DNA of 64,000 nucleotides, taken from positions 682,001-746,000 of the forward strand of contig NZ_JAIMBY010000001.1 in NCBI RefSeq assembly GCF_026191915.1, in the 5' to 3' direction. This document shows positions 17,657 through 25,980 of the stretch, in pieces. Position 1 is the first letter of the stretch; each line of letters opens with the position of its first letter. A program made the translations under genes and the position numbers. This DNA comes from Acidiphilium sp. PA (GTDB lineage: Bacteria > Pseudomonadota > Alphaproteobacteria > Acetobacterales > Acetobacteraceae). A model generated the notes under the pieces. The model had not been told where the DNA came from and did not search any database. It worked only from the letters and a program-made list of their open reading frames with translations.

Positions 17657-18267
17657 TATTTCACCATAGCTTCACTACCCGATCCCATCGCCAATGGATG
17701 CGCGGTTCCAGGCCGGAAGGCAATCACGGTGATGGTCGCGCTCAGCGGTGCGTCGCCGCCCCGCACACCGATATCCGCGCCTGTCACCCGCAGGTCATCG
17801 ACCAGCATGGTCGGTTGCGCCGTAGTGATCGCCTGCAACAGGTGCACCAGCACCGGCCATCTGCCGGTCAGCGCGACCTGCAGGCGAATCAACCGATACC
17901 GCCCCCTGCGCTGCGTCGCCAGCGTTTCGGTGCTCGAAATCACTGCCCCCGCACGGCCTGCCATGCTTTGCACCGTCTGCTGCAAGTTTGCGGCGGCGAT
18001 CGCATCGGTCGCACCCTCCAGCAGCACCCGCCGTGCCGGCACCGACGCCGAGAGCCGGTGTGCGTCGCGCGCGAGCACGGGCAGCGCGGCGGCCAGCCCC
18101 GCCAGATGGGCCGCAAACAGCCGGCGTTCGGCCAGATGGGCCGCGCGCGCCTCGTACCACCCCACCAGCGGGCTACCGATCGCGAGCCACAGAACAGCCA
18201 GCGCCAGGGCGGCGAACCCCACCGCGAGCACGCGGCCGTTACGCCCTGTCGGTAACGCGCGCGTCAT
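17656..18267 (-). CDS. gspM: Type II secretion protein GspM (type b)
   Basis: Inner-membrane assembly-platform protein of 203 residues. One N-terminal membrane helix (VLAVGFAALALAVLWLAIG) is followed by a coiled-coil-like stretch and a ferredoxin-like periplasmic domain (LIRLQVALTGRWPVLVHLLQ), matching the GspMb group. The ATG shares ATGA with the gspL stop, so it is coupled to GspL, its known partner. Confidence 0.82.
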   Translation of the reverse strand: MTRALPTGRNGRVLAVGFAALALAVLWLAIGSPLVGWYEARAAHLAERRLFAAHLAGLAAALPVLARDAHRLSASVPARRVLLEGATDAIAAANLQQTVQSMAGRAGAVISSTETLATQRRGRYRLIRLQVALTGRWPVLVHLLQAITTAQPTMLVDDLRVTGADIGVRGGDAPLSATITVIAFRPGTAHPLAMGSGSEAMVK

Positions 18268-19313
18268 GGGCCCGCCTCCGCCGTCGGCCGGATCACCGCC
18301 TTGATCGTGAACAGATCCTTATGGCTGTTCGCATCGCGCGTCACCGGCGCCGCGAACGCCACCCCACCCAGCGACGGATTGGCCGACAAGGCCGCAAGCA
18401 ACGGTGCCGCCGCGCCGGACTGTCCCGCGAGTTGCAGATGCAACTGCCGCAGGCTGAGTTCGGTCAGATAGGTGTTGTCGGGCAAAGCCCCGGTCACCGC
18501 GGCCAGGATCGCGAGCGGGTCGCCCACCCGCAGGCGCTCGCGCGCGACCACATCGACGCTCGACGATCCCGCAAGAATCCGGCGCCGCAAAACCTCCGCG
18601 CGCACCACTACCGGCCGCAATGTCCTGATCTTCCGATCCACCGCCGATAGCGCGCGTGCCTGCGTCAGAAACGGCAGCGCCACGGCCAGCACCGCCAGCC
18701 CGGCGCATGCCCCGCACAAAGCCTGCAAGGCACGCAGCCGCCTGGTCTCGACCATCGCCGCCGCCATACGGATTACGCGCACGCCGTCGGCGCCCATTAC
18801 TTCAATCGTGCTCGGCACGATCTGAGCCGCCGCCAGCGCTTCGATCACGGGCACAAGCGGCGCCTTCGGCACGATCGACAACCGCAGCACGATTTTGCCG
18901 CGCGCCACATCACGCCGCTCCACCCGGCCGGTCCAATAGACCGCGTCCGTCGCAAACGGTGTCAGCCGCGCGATTTCATGACCCAGCACGGACCGCCAAT
19001 CCGCCTCGGCCGCCTCAGGGAGCACCACCATCCGTTCCAGCAGCATGCCGGTCGGCAGCGCCAGCACGACCCGCGGTGGCAGTCCCCGTCGCGGCGTGGC
19101 GCGTAAGGCCGCCAGACCGTCCCGATCCAGTGCCACGTGCATCAACCGGTTCACCCGTCGCTGGCGCCGCACCGACAGCTGGACGCTCGCCCCATCGCCG
19201 CCCGCCGGCTCGACCAGCAGCGCATCGACCCCGAGCGAATCCCGGTTGATCAGTCGGGCGGGGATCAACTCGGCCAGACGTTCCGCCCACCATCGCATGA
19301 AGACGCTCACCAT
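18264..19313 (-). CDS. gspL: Type II secretion protein GspL-like (PilN domain)
   Basis: Predicted platform protein of 349 residues. The N-terminal actin-like cytoplasmic part (RVVLALPTGMLLERMVVLPE) would bind the ATPase GspE. A membrane helix lies at about residues 205-225 (ALCGACAGLAVLAVALPFL), and a PilN-like periplasmic domain follows (NTYLTELSLRQLHLQLAG). I chose the ATG at 19313; the upstream in-frame extension to 19403 is arginine/glycine-rich and unlikely. A 132-bp gap separates it from gspJ. Confidence 0.82.
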   Translation of the reverse strand: MVSVFMRWWAERLAELIPARLINRDSLGVDALLVEPAGGDGASVQLSVRRQRRVNRLMHVALDRDGLAALRATPRRGLPPRVVLALPTGMLLERMVVLPEAAEADWRSVLGHEIARLTPFATDAVYWTGRVERRDVARGKIVLRLSIVPKAPLVPVIEALAAAQIVPSTIEVMGADGVRVIRMAAAMVETRRLRALQALCGACAGLAVLAVALPFLTQARALSAVDRKIRTLRPVVVRAEVLRRRILAGSSSVDVVARERLRVGDPLAILAAVTGALPDNTYLTELSLRQLHLQLAGQSGAAAPLLAALSANPSLGGVAFAAPVTRDANSHKDLFTIKAVIRPTAEAGP

Positions 19314-19445
19314 GGCCGACCGGCCCCGACAGGTTGCGCCCAATCGCGAAACGCCTCGACGGCCGCCCGACCAACGCGGCGACAGCCCGCCCCAGATGCG
19401 CAATCCTGCCTGCTGTTCACTGACATCGCGGTTCGGCCACCTCTC

Positions 19446-20066
19446 TCAAAAAACCGGCTGGCGCATCGGTGCGATCACCATCATCGGCCAATGGCGCCGG
19501 TCAGCGGCGTGCCTGCGGGTCGCGAAGTGAAGACGGCATTCCACCAGCGCGGGCGGTGTCCGGCCGTCCCAGCTGCGCACCCACGCTCCCCCGCCAGGGG
19601 CCGGCCGCCAGTACGCGAAATCGACCGAAGCGACCCCATGCAAAAGAATGGTCGTGCGGATCACCGGCGCGCCAGCCAGCCGTACGGCATGAAAATGCGG
19701 TGTCCAGCGCAGAATGAAATCGTGCCGCGCATCCACCGTCAACGACACATCGACCGGCGTGAACGCCGCCACCGGCGCACCCTCCGGCAGATGCGTGGTA
19801 AACGCAAGCCCATGCGCACGGCCGATTATGTTGGGTGGATCGACCTTGAAACCCGGCGCCATCTGCCCGATCAGCGTGCGCAGCACACGGTCGGTCGCAT
19901 CGAGATCACCGCGCGCGGCAATGCTGCGGGCCTGCCCGTTCCATGCCCGGAGTCCGAAACTGACGCTCTGGGCCAACCCGATCATCAGGAACCCGAACAC
20001 CACCAGTGCGACCATGATTTCCAGCAGCGTGAAGCCCGCCTGCGACCGGCTGTGCCCGGTTTTCAT
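19446..20066 (-). CDS. gspJ: Type II secretion minor pseudopilin GspJ
   Basis: Minor pseudopilin of 206 residues. The prepilin site is SQAG/FTLLEIMVALVVFGFL, with a GspJ body including a LRAWNGQ segment and a C-terminal VECRLHFATR. The start ATG at 20066 shares ATGA with the gspI stop; the frame is open further upstream only as a shadow of gspI. Tip-complex partner of GspI and GspK. Confidence 0.88.
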   Translation of the reverse strand: MKTGHSRSQAGFTLLEIMVALVVFGFLMIGLAQSVSFGLRAWNGQARSIAARGDLDATDRVLRTLIGQMAPGFKVDPPNIIGRAHGLAFTTHLPEGAPVAAFTPVDVSLTVDARHDFILRWTPHFHAVRLAGAPVIRTTILLHGVASVDFAYWRPAPGGGAWVRSWDGRTPPALVECRLHFATRRHAADRRHWPMMVIAPMRQPVF

Positions 20067-20497
20067 CGTGCCCGCACCGCGATCGCCCCCAGCCGCTCGC
20101 CGTGCAGCGTCACACTGCGCCGCCCACCGCCGGAACCCCCGGTGCTTGATACCCAAGACTCCGTCACGCTCAACGCATACAGAGCCGGACGCGTCGGCTG
20201 CGGCGCGCCGCCGGTCACCGCAACGCCGAGCGGCACCACCCGCGTCTGCCACCTGAACCCGCCCCCGTCACGGCCGCTCTGCCGCCCGGCGCGAAACCCG
20301 CTCTGCACGAGCAGCCCCGCCATATGCGATCGCGCGCGCGACAGGGCTTCCTCATATTGGCTCGCGGCCTTGGCCGACCGCATCCCCCCCACCGAACCCT
20401 GATAGAGCACGCCGAGCGCCAGCGCCGCGATTACCAGCGCCACCAGCACCTCGATCAGCGTGAAGCCGGCATCAGCCGGTCTGAACTTGGCCGACAC
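20063..20497 (-). CDS. gspI: Type II secretion minor pseudopilin GspI
   Basis: Minor pseudopilin of 144 residues with prepilin site PADAG/FTLIEVLVALVIAALALG. GTG start at 20497, lying inside the 3' end of gspH (26-nt overlap), consistent with coupling in the operon. The C-terminal part contains a Gly/Ser-rich loop (STGGSGGGRR). Confidence 0.86.
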   Translation of the reverse strand: MSAKFRPADAGFTLIEVLVALVIAALALGVLYQGSVGGMRSAKAASQYEEALSRARSHMAGLLVQSGFRAGRQSGRDGGGFRWQTRVVPLGVAVTGGAPQPTRPALYALSVTESWVSSTGGSGGGRRSVTLHGERLGAIAVRAR

Positions 20498-20915
20498 TCA
20501 CTCGCCCATTCACCCAGTGCACCACGATCACCGTGCGCATCGCCCGCAGCGATAACCCGATCGCCCCGCTGGTCGCACTGCCATCCGGCTCGAACACGAT
20601 CACTGGTTTTACGGTCGACAGCCCGATCCCAGGCGGCGTTGCCATCTCATGACCCGGGGGTCCGAACGCCCGCTGCGCCGGATCGATCCGGAAGGACACC
20701 GGCTCGCCGCGCGCAATCGCCTCGGTCCGCGCGAGCCGCAGCGCCTGCACCACCCGGCTCGCCGCGGCGCGCAACGCCAGCGTCGGGCTGCGCTCGGGTC
20801 CCCGGCCGATCACCAGCGTCAGCAACAGACCCATCACCACGATCACGACCATGATTTCGAGCAGCGTAAAGCCTGCGGACCGCCCAGGATCGGTCGGGCC
20901 CCGACGCATCCTCAT
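20472..20915 (-). CDS. gspH: Type II secretion minor pseudopilin GspH
   Basis: Minor pseudopilin of 147 residues. Short basic leader MRMRRGPTDPGRSAG, cut before FTLLEIMVVIVVMGLLL, then the GspH-type body (ASRVVQALRLARTEAIARGE). The start shares ATGA with the gspF stop. Downstream it overlaps gspI. Confidence 0.86.
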   Translation of the reverse strand: MRMRRGPTDPGRSAGFTLLEIMVVIVVMGLLLTLVIGRGPERSPTLALRAAASRVVQALRLARTEAIARGEPVSFRIDPAQRAFGPPGHEMATPPGIGLSTVKPVIVFEPDGSATSGAIGLSLRAMRTVIVVHWVNGRVSVGQVQTG

Positions 20916-22132
20916 CCCGCCAGATTGTTCAGGCTGAGCATCGAGAGCATCAGCGACGACACGATCCCGCCGATGATCGCCCCCATCACGATCGTGATGG
21001 CCGGCACCAGCAGCGAGACCAGGCGCTGGATGCCGAGTTGCACCGCCTCGTCATGAATGTCGGCGGCGCGCAGCGCGATCGCGCCGAGCTGCGCGGTCTC
21101 CTCGCCCAGGCGCAACAAATGCAAGGTCCGCACCGGAAAAATCTGCGCCGCCGCCAGCGGTGCAGCCAGCCCCGCGCCGCCCTTGGCACTGCCGGTCGCC
21201 TGCTCGACCGCAGCGATCGCAGCCCGGTTGCCGATCACGTCGCGCACGATGCCAAGGGCCGCGATCAGCGGCACGCCGTTCAGCAGCAACGATCCCAGCG
21301 TCCGCGTGAAGCGCGCCGCCAGCACCTCGCGTGTCAGGGCGCCGATCACCGGCACACGCAGCACCAGCCGGTCCACCACCAGGCGGACGCCAGGGCGTCG
21401 CAATAGCCGGTGCACCACCAGCCCGAACCCGATCAAGCCAAGCAAGCCATACAGACCATCGTTGCGGATCAACGCGCCAAACCGCAGCAGAAACGCGGTC
21501 GAGGCCGGCATCGGTGCGCCATTCTGGGCAAACAGTGGCGCGAATTGCGGCAACACCTCGGTAAGAAGAAGCGTCACCGACCCGATCGAGACCAGCGCCA
21601 GCAGTCCGGGATAGATCATCGCCGACTGTACCGTGGCCGTCAGCTTGCGCTGGCGTTCCAGCAACAGCGCCAGCCGGTCGAGTGTCGCGGCCAATGCGCC
21701 GCCCGCTTCGCCGGCCCGCACCAGCCCGATATAGAGTTTCGAGAAACTCCGTGGCTGCGCCGCCAGCGCCGCAGCGAGCGAACCGCCGTCGCGCACCGCG
21801 GCGCGCAGCTGTTCGACCAGCCGTGCGACCCGCGGCCTGGGTGCTGTCTCGACCAGAAACCGCAGCGCCCGGTCCAGATCCTGGCCCGCACCGAGCATGA
21901 TCGAGAGCTCCCGCGTCAGATGCGCCACATCCTGCCGGCGCAGCCCCGTGTTGCCGAACTCGGTTGCCAGAAGCGCCGCAATGAACGACCGCCGGTCCGC
22001 CGGCTCGGTGCGGACCGGGATCTGGCCGTCGCGCTGCAACCGCGCGATCACCTGCGCTGCATCCGGCGCGTCCATCACCCCGCTCGCCATCTGCCCGGAT
22101 CGATCGATCGCGGTATACCGAAACGCTGCCAT
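20912..22132 (-). CDS. gspF: Type II secretion inner-membrane platform protein GspF
   Basis: Polytopic platform protein of 406 residues with two T2SSF domains. The N-terminus MAAFRYTAIDRSGQ is typical. The first domain contains FIGLVRAGE-like LYIGLVRAGEAGG, and the second carries LLRLGEETAQLG with terminal PAITIVMGAIIGGIVSSLML. The ATG overlaps the gspE stop by one base (TGATG); an open extension to 22468 is a gspE shadow. Confidence 0.93.
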   Translation of the reverse strand: MAAFRYTAIDRSGQMASGVMDAPDAAQVIARLQRDGQIPVRTEPADRRSFIAALLATEFGNTGLRRQDVAHLTRELSIMLGAGQDLDRALRFLVETAPRPRVARLVEQLRAAVRDGGSLAAALAAQPRSFSKLYIGLVRAGEAGGALAATLDRLALLLERQRKLTATVQSAMIYPGLLALVSIGSVTLLLTEVLPQFAPLFAQNGAPMPASTAFLLRFGALIRNDGLYGLLGLIGFGLVVHRLLRRPGVRLVVDRLVLRVPVIGALTREVLAARFTRTLGSLLLNGVPLIAALGIVRDVIGNRAAIAAVEQATGSAKGGAGLAAPLAAAQIFPVRTLHLLRLGEETAQLGAIALRAADIHDEAVQLGIQRLVSLLVPAITIVMGAIIGGIVSSLMLSMLSLNNLAG

Positions 22133-23835
22133 CAGGCACCCGACCTGATGCTGCGCACGACTTCCTCGATTGTGGTCTCCCCGGCCAGCGCCGCCGCGAT
22201 ACCACGATCGAACATCGTCACCATCCCCGCCGCGACCGCCGCATGCTCGATGTCGGCCTGATCCGCCCGCGCAAAGATCAATCGCTCGATCGCCGCATTG
22301 GGCTCCAGAAATTCGGCAATCGCCATGCGGCCGCGAAACCCGGTGTTGCGGCATTGCGGGCAGCCCACCGCGTGCCAGACCGTGACCGGCGCGCCGCTGC
22401 CATGATCGAGATCGAACTGGCGCACCAGCGCGTCCGGCGCAGGCGCCGATGCACGGCACGCAAGGCACAGCCGCCGCACCAGCCGCTGCGCCAGCACCCC
22501 GCGAATCGTTGCCGCGATCAGATAATCCTCGAGCCCCATGTCGCGCAGCCGCGTGATGGTCGCCGCCGCCGAATTGGTATGCAGGGTGGACAACACCAGA
22601 TGCCCGGTCAGCGCCGCCCGCGCCGCAACCTGCACCGTCTCCAGGTCGCGGATTTCACCGACCATGATGACATTCGGGTCCTGGCGCAGGATCGAGCGCA
22701 GCAGCGTCGCGAAATGCAGGTCGATCTGCGGCTTGACCTGGATCTGGTTGATGCCGTCGAGCTGAAACTCGATCGGGTCCTCGATCGTGACGATCTTGCG
22801 CGCCGTCACGTTCAACCCGCTCAGCCCGGTGTAGAGGGTCGTGGTCTTGCCGCTGCCGGTGGGCCCCGTCACCAGCACGATGCCATTGTGCAGTTCCAGC
22901 GCGGCCCCCAGCTTGCCGATGATCGCCGGCGGCAGACCCAGCGCCCCGTAATCGAGCTCGACCGCGCTGCGATCCAGAATCCGCAGCGCGACCGCCTCGC
23001 CATGCAGCGACGGCACGGTCGAGACGCGGATATCGATGTCCTGGCCACGCACTGCGAGCTTGATCCGGCCATCCTGCGGCAGGCGCCGCTCCGCGATATC
23101 CAGCCGCGCCATAATCTTCACGCGCGAGGTGATCGCCGCGGTCAGCTGCGCCGGCTGGCTCTCCGCCTCATGCAACTCACCGTCATAGCGGTAGCGCACC
23201 CGCAACCGGTCCTCGAACGGTTCAAGGTGGATGTCCGACGCCTGGGTCTCCACCGCCCGGAAAATAATCTGGTTGACCAACCGGATCACCGGTGCCTCGC
23301 TCGCCAGATCCTTCAACCGCTCAGCGTCTTCTTCCAGCGGTTCGCGTCCCGCCAGCCCCTCGGCCGCGTCCGTGCCGGGGCCCGGTGCATCCGGATAGAG
23401 CCGGTCGAGGGCCGCATCGATCTCGATCGGCAGCGCCACCTCGCGCCGCACCGCAAGTCCGGTCGCGGCGGCCATCGCCGCGGCGGTGAAATCATCGAGC
23501 GGATCGGCCATGGCCACCACCAGATGCCCCGCTTCAAGCGCGACCGGCACGGCGCGGGCACTGCGTAGAAACAGGGCGGGCAACGCGCCAGGGAGCACCG
23601 GCTCTGCATCGGGGTAGCGCGCCGGTCCGGCCACCGGGCAGTCGAGCAGCCGCGCATAGATCTGCGCGAGTCCGCGTTCCGAAATCAGACCCAGCTGGAT
23701 CATCACCAGGTCCAGCCGCTGATCGCTTTCCGCAGCAACCGACCGGGCCCGCGCCACGGTCCGCGCGTCGCACACGCCGGAGGCGATCACCAGTTCCGCC
23801 AGGGTGTCCATCCGGTTGGGCACACGCAACGGCAT
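22132..23835 (-). CDS. gspE: Type II secretion ATPase GspE
   Basis: Cytoplasmic hexameric ATPase that powers pseudopilus assembly. In order it has the N1E/MshEN-type domain, the Asp-box region, Walker A GPTGSGKTTT (about residue 325), the His-box LTGHLVLSTLHTN, and a tetracysteine zinc site (CLACRA ... CPQCRN). The frame is open upstream to a TTG at 23940, preceded by AGGAG. I use the ATG at 23835 as the first conventional start, with an ATG at 23811 also possible. First gene of the gsp operon, divergent from the prepilin peptidase. Confidence 0.93.
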   Translation of the reverse strand: MPLRVPNRMDTLAELVIASGVCDARTVARARSVAAESDQRLDLVMIQLGLISERGLAQIYARLLDCPVAGPARYPDAEPVLPGALPALFLRSARAVPVALEAGHLVVAMADPLDDFTAAAMAAATGLAVRREVALPIEIDAALDRLYPDAPGPGTDAAEGLAGREPLEEDAERLKDLASEAPVIRLVNQIIFRAVETQASDIHLEPFEDRLRVRYRYDGELHEAESQPAQLTAAITSRVKIMARLDIAERRLPQDGRIKLAVRGQDIDIRVSTVPSLHGEAVALRILDRSAVELDYGALGLPPAIIGKLGAALELHNGIVLVTGPTGSGKTTTLYTGLSGLNVTARKIVTIEDPIEFQLDGINQIQVKPQIDLHFATLLRSILRQDPNVIMVGEIRDLETVQVAARAALTGHLVLSTLHTNSAAATITRLRDMGLEDYLIAATIRGVLAQRLVRRLCLACRASAPAPDALVRQFDLDHGSGAPVTVWHAVGCPQCRNTGFRGRMAIAEFLEPNAAIERLIFARADQADIEHAAVAAGMVTMFDRGIAAALAGETTIEEVVRSIRSGA

Positions 23836-24077
23836 CGCCGGCGTGACCACACCGGAACGCGCCGCATCGGGGCGGGCGCCGCCGGTGCGGCTTGTGCCGA
23901 ACCGTGGCACCGCCCATTTAAGTGCTGTCGACCACTCCAATTGCCTCGGCTGCTCCTAAACGCACAATCGCTGCATCCAACGCTTGTACCGTCCCGTTAT
24001 CCTTATAGATGCAGGCGCCCCGTTTCAAACCCCATAACCATCTGCCGATCGGGCGAGACGAACAGGAGTATCGACTG

Positions 24078-24818
24078 GTGTTCTGGCTGCCCCCCCTCCT
24101 GGTTGCGCCCTTCGCCGGCAGCGTCGCGGGTGTCATGGTCCGGCGCCTGCCGCACCGCCGCCCGGTCGGCCTTGCCCGCTCGGCGTGCGACCATTGCAAC
24201 CAGCCGCTCGCGCCGCACGACCTTATCCCGCTTGTCAGCATCGTGCTGCTGCGCGGCCGCTGCCGCATCTGCAACGCGCCGATCGCACGGTTCCATCTCG
24301 CAATTGAGCTGGCCGCCGTCGCGATCGCGCTATGGGCGATCAGCGCGACACGCACCCCCTCCGCACTCTGGACCGCCTGCGGCCTGGGCTGGACGCTGCT
24401 GGCCCTGGCCTGGATCGACGCCGAACACCTCATCCTGCCTGATGCCCTCACCCTGCCGCTGATCATCGCCGGCCTCGCTGTCACCTGGTGGCTCAACCCG
24501 GCCGCGCTCGCGTCCCACGCGCTCGGCGCCATCGCGGGCTACCTCGGTTTCCGCGCGATCGCCCTGACCTATCGTGCACTCAGGGGCCGCGAAGGTCTGG
24601 GCGCCGGCGATGCCAAGCTGCTTGCGGCCGCTGGCGCCTGGGTCGGCATCGCCGCCCTGCCCGATCTGATCCTGGCCGCCGGCTTGCTCGGCCTCGCCGT
24701 CGCGATCGCGGCCCGCAGCCCGGCCGCGCGCTCCATCACCGTTTGGCCACCCGGTGCGGCCATCCCGTTCGGTCCCGCGCTGGCGCTGGCTACCTTCATC
24801 GTGCGCCTCTACCGCTAG
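24078..24818 (+). CDS. gspO: Prepilin peptidase (A24 family), GspO/PilD-like
   Basis: Membrane aspartic protease that cleaves and N-methylates pseudopilins. The cytoplasmic zinc loop has two CxxC pairs (CDHCNQ and CRICNA). The catalytic aspartates are in WIDAEHLILPD and GAGDAKLL. Hydrophobic segments match A24 topology. The GTG at 24078 has a GGAG ribosome-binding site ten bases upstream and begins exactly at the first membrane helix. An ATG at 24009 would add 23 hydrophilic residues. Divergent from gspE, so probably expressed with the T2SS. Confidence 0.9.
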   Translation: MFWLPPLLVAPFAGSVAGVMVRRLPHRRPVGLARSACDHCNQPLAPHDLIPLVSIVLLRGRCRICNAPIARFHLAIELAAVAIALWAISATRTPSALWTACGLGWTLLALAWIDAEHLILPDALTLPLIIAGLAVTWWLNPAALASHALGAIAGYLGFRAIALTYRALRGREGLGAGDAKLLAAAGAWVGIAALPDLILAAGLLGLAVAIAARSPAARSITVWPPGAAIPFGPALALATFIVRLYR

Positions 24819-24885
24819 CCGGAGCCCGCCGTTTGAGTTTTCGACGCCGCATGCTCTATCATCCAAAAAATTGAACCAGGACCCG

Positions 24886-25980
24886 ATGCCCCTCATTTCC
24901 TACGCCCAGAACTTCGAAGATGTCATGCTCTGGCGCGCGCTTGGCCAGATCCAACACGGTGTCTACATCGATGTCGGCGCCGCCGATCCTGTTGAAATGA
25001 GCGTCACCAAGGCGTTCTACGATGCCGGCTGGCGTGGCGTGAACATCGAGCCGAGTCGGCACTATTTCGCCCGCCTGTGCGAGGCGCGGCCCGAGGACGT
25101 CAATCTCGAGGTAGCCCTGGCGGATGCACCCGGCAGCCGGATATTTCACGAAGTCGCCGACACCGGGCTTTCCACCCTGCACGCCGAGATCGCCGCCAAC
25201 CATCGGCGCGACGGCTTTCGCGTCAACGCCCGTCCGGTCCGCCTGATGACCCTGGCCGAAATATGCGAAACCTATGCGGGCACCGACATCCATTTCCTGA
25301 AAATCGATGTCGAGGGCGCCGAAGCCGAGGTCCTCGCCGGCGCCGATTTCAAACGCTTCCGCCCCTGGATCATGCTGCTCGAAGCCACCGAACCGCTCAC
25401 CACCATCGAGAACGCCGCATGGGAGCCGGCGGTACTGGACGCCGGCTACGTATTCGTCTGGTTCGACGGGCTCAACCGCTTCTATGTCGCGCAGGAACGC
25501 CACGCCGAACTCGCACCGCACTTTCGCGTGCCGCCGAACAATTTCGACCTGTTCAAAATCTATGATCCCGCCACCGCGGACGCTGCACGCCTGCTCGCGG
25601 AGCATGCCAACGAAATCACGATGCTCGAACGCGAGATGCTCCATCTGCGCACGATGCAATCGAGCGCCGAGGCCCGCAGTGCCGATCTCCAGGCACAGCT
25701 TGCCGCAGTGCAGCACACGCTCGCCGAGACCCAGCAGGGCATAAAATTACGCGAAGACTGGGTGCAGCTATTGGAGCGCCACCTCAAAATGATGGAACAA
25801 CAGGAGGCCGACCTGCGCGCCCAGATCGCGCAATTGATCCCCTACAAGGACAAGCTCGAGCATCTTGCCCTGGCGCTGCATTGGGACGACGGACCGCGGG
25901 CCCTGAAACCCGTCCTGCCGCTCGCCCGCATGCTGCGCCGCCTCACGAGCCGCGCGTCGGCCACCGGGTCCCACCGCTGA
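24886..25980 (+). CDS. FkbM family methyltransferase with C-terminal coiled coil
   Basis: A 364-residue protein. Residues 1-230 form an FkbM-type SAM methyltransferase (ISYAQNFEDVMLWRAL, VYIDVGAADPVEMS as motif I, FLKIDVEGAEAEVLAG). Residues about 235-335 are Glu/Gln/Leu-rich heptads, a probable coiled coil, ending in a basic tail. FkbM enzymes O-methylate sugars or polyketides. The stop overlaps the next gene's ATG (TGATG), tying it to the giant glycosyltransferase, so glycan O-methylation is the likely role. Start ATG at 24886; upstream codons overlap the end of gspO. Confidence 0.88.
   Translation: MPLISYAQNFEDVMLWRALGQIQHGVYIDVGAADPVEMSVTKAFYDAGWRGVNIEPSRHYFARLCEARPEDVNLEVALADAPGSRIFHEVADTGLSTLHAEIAANHRRDGFRVNARPVRLMTLAEICETYAGTDIHFLKIDVEGAEAEVLAGADFKRFRPWIMLLEATEPLTTIENAAWEPAVLDAGYVFVWFDGLNRFYVAQERHAELAPHFRVPPNNFDLFKIYDPATADAARLLAEHANEITMLEREMLHLRTMQSSAEARSADLQAQLAAVQHTLAETQQGIKLREDWVQLLERHLKMMEQQEADLRAQIAQLIPYKDKLEHLALALHWDDGPRALKPVLPLARMLRRLTSRASATGSHR

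Noticed and set aside
22243-23568. 441-codon plus-strand frame opposite gspE
   Set aside because: Shadow of gspE; no motif, biased composition.
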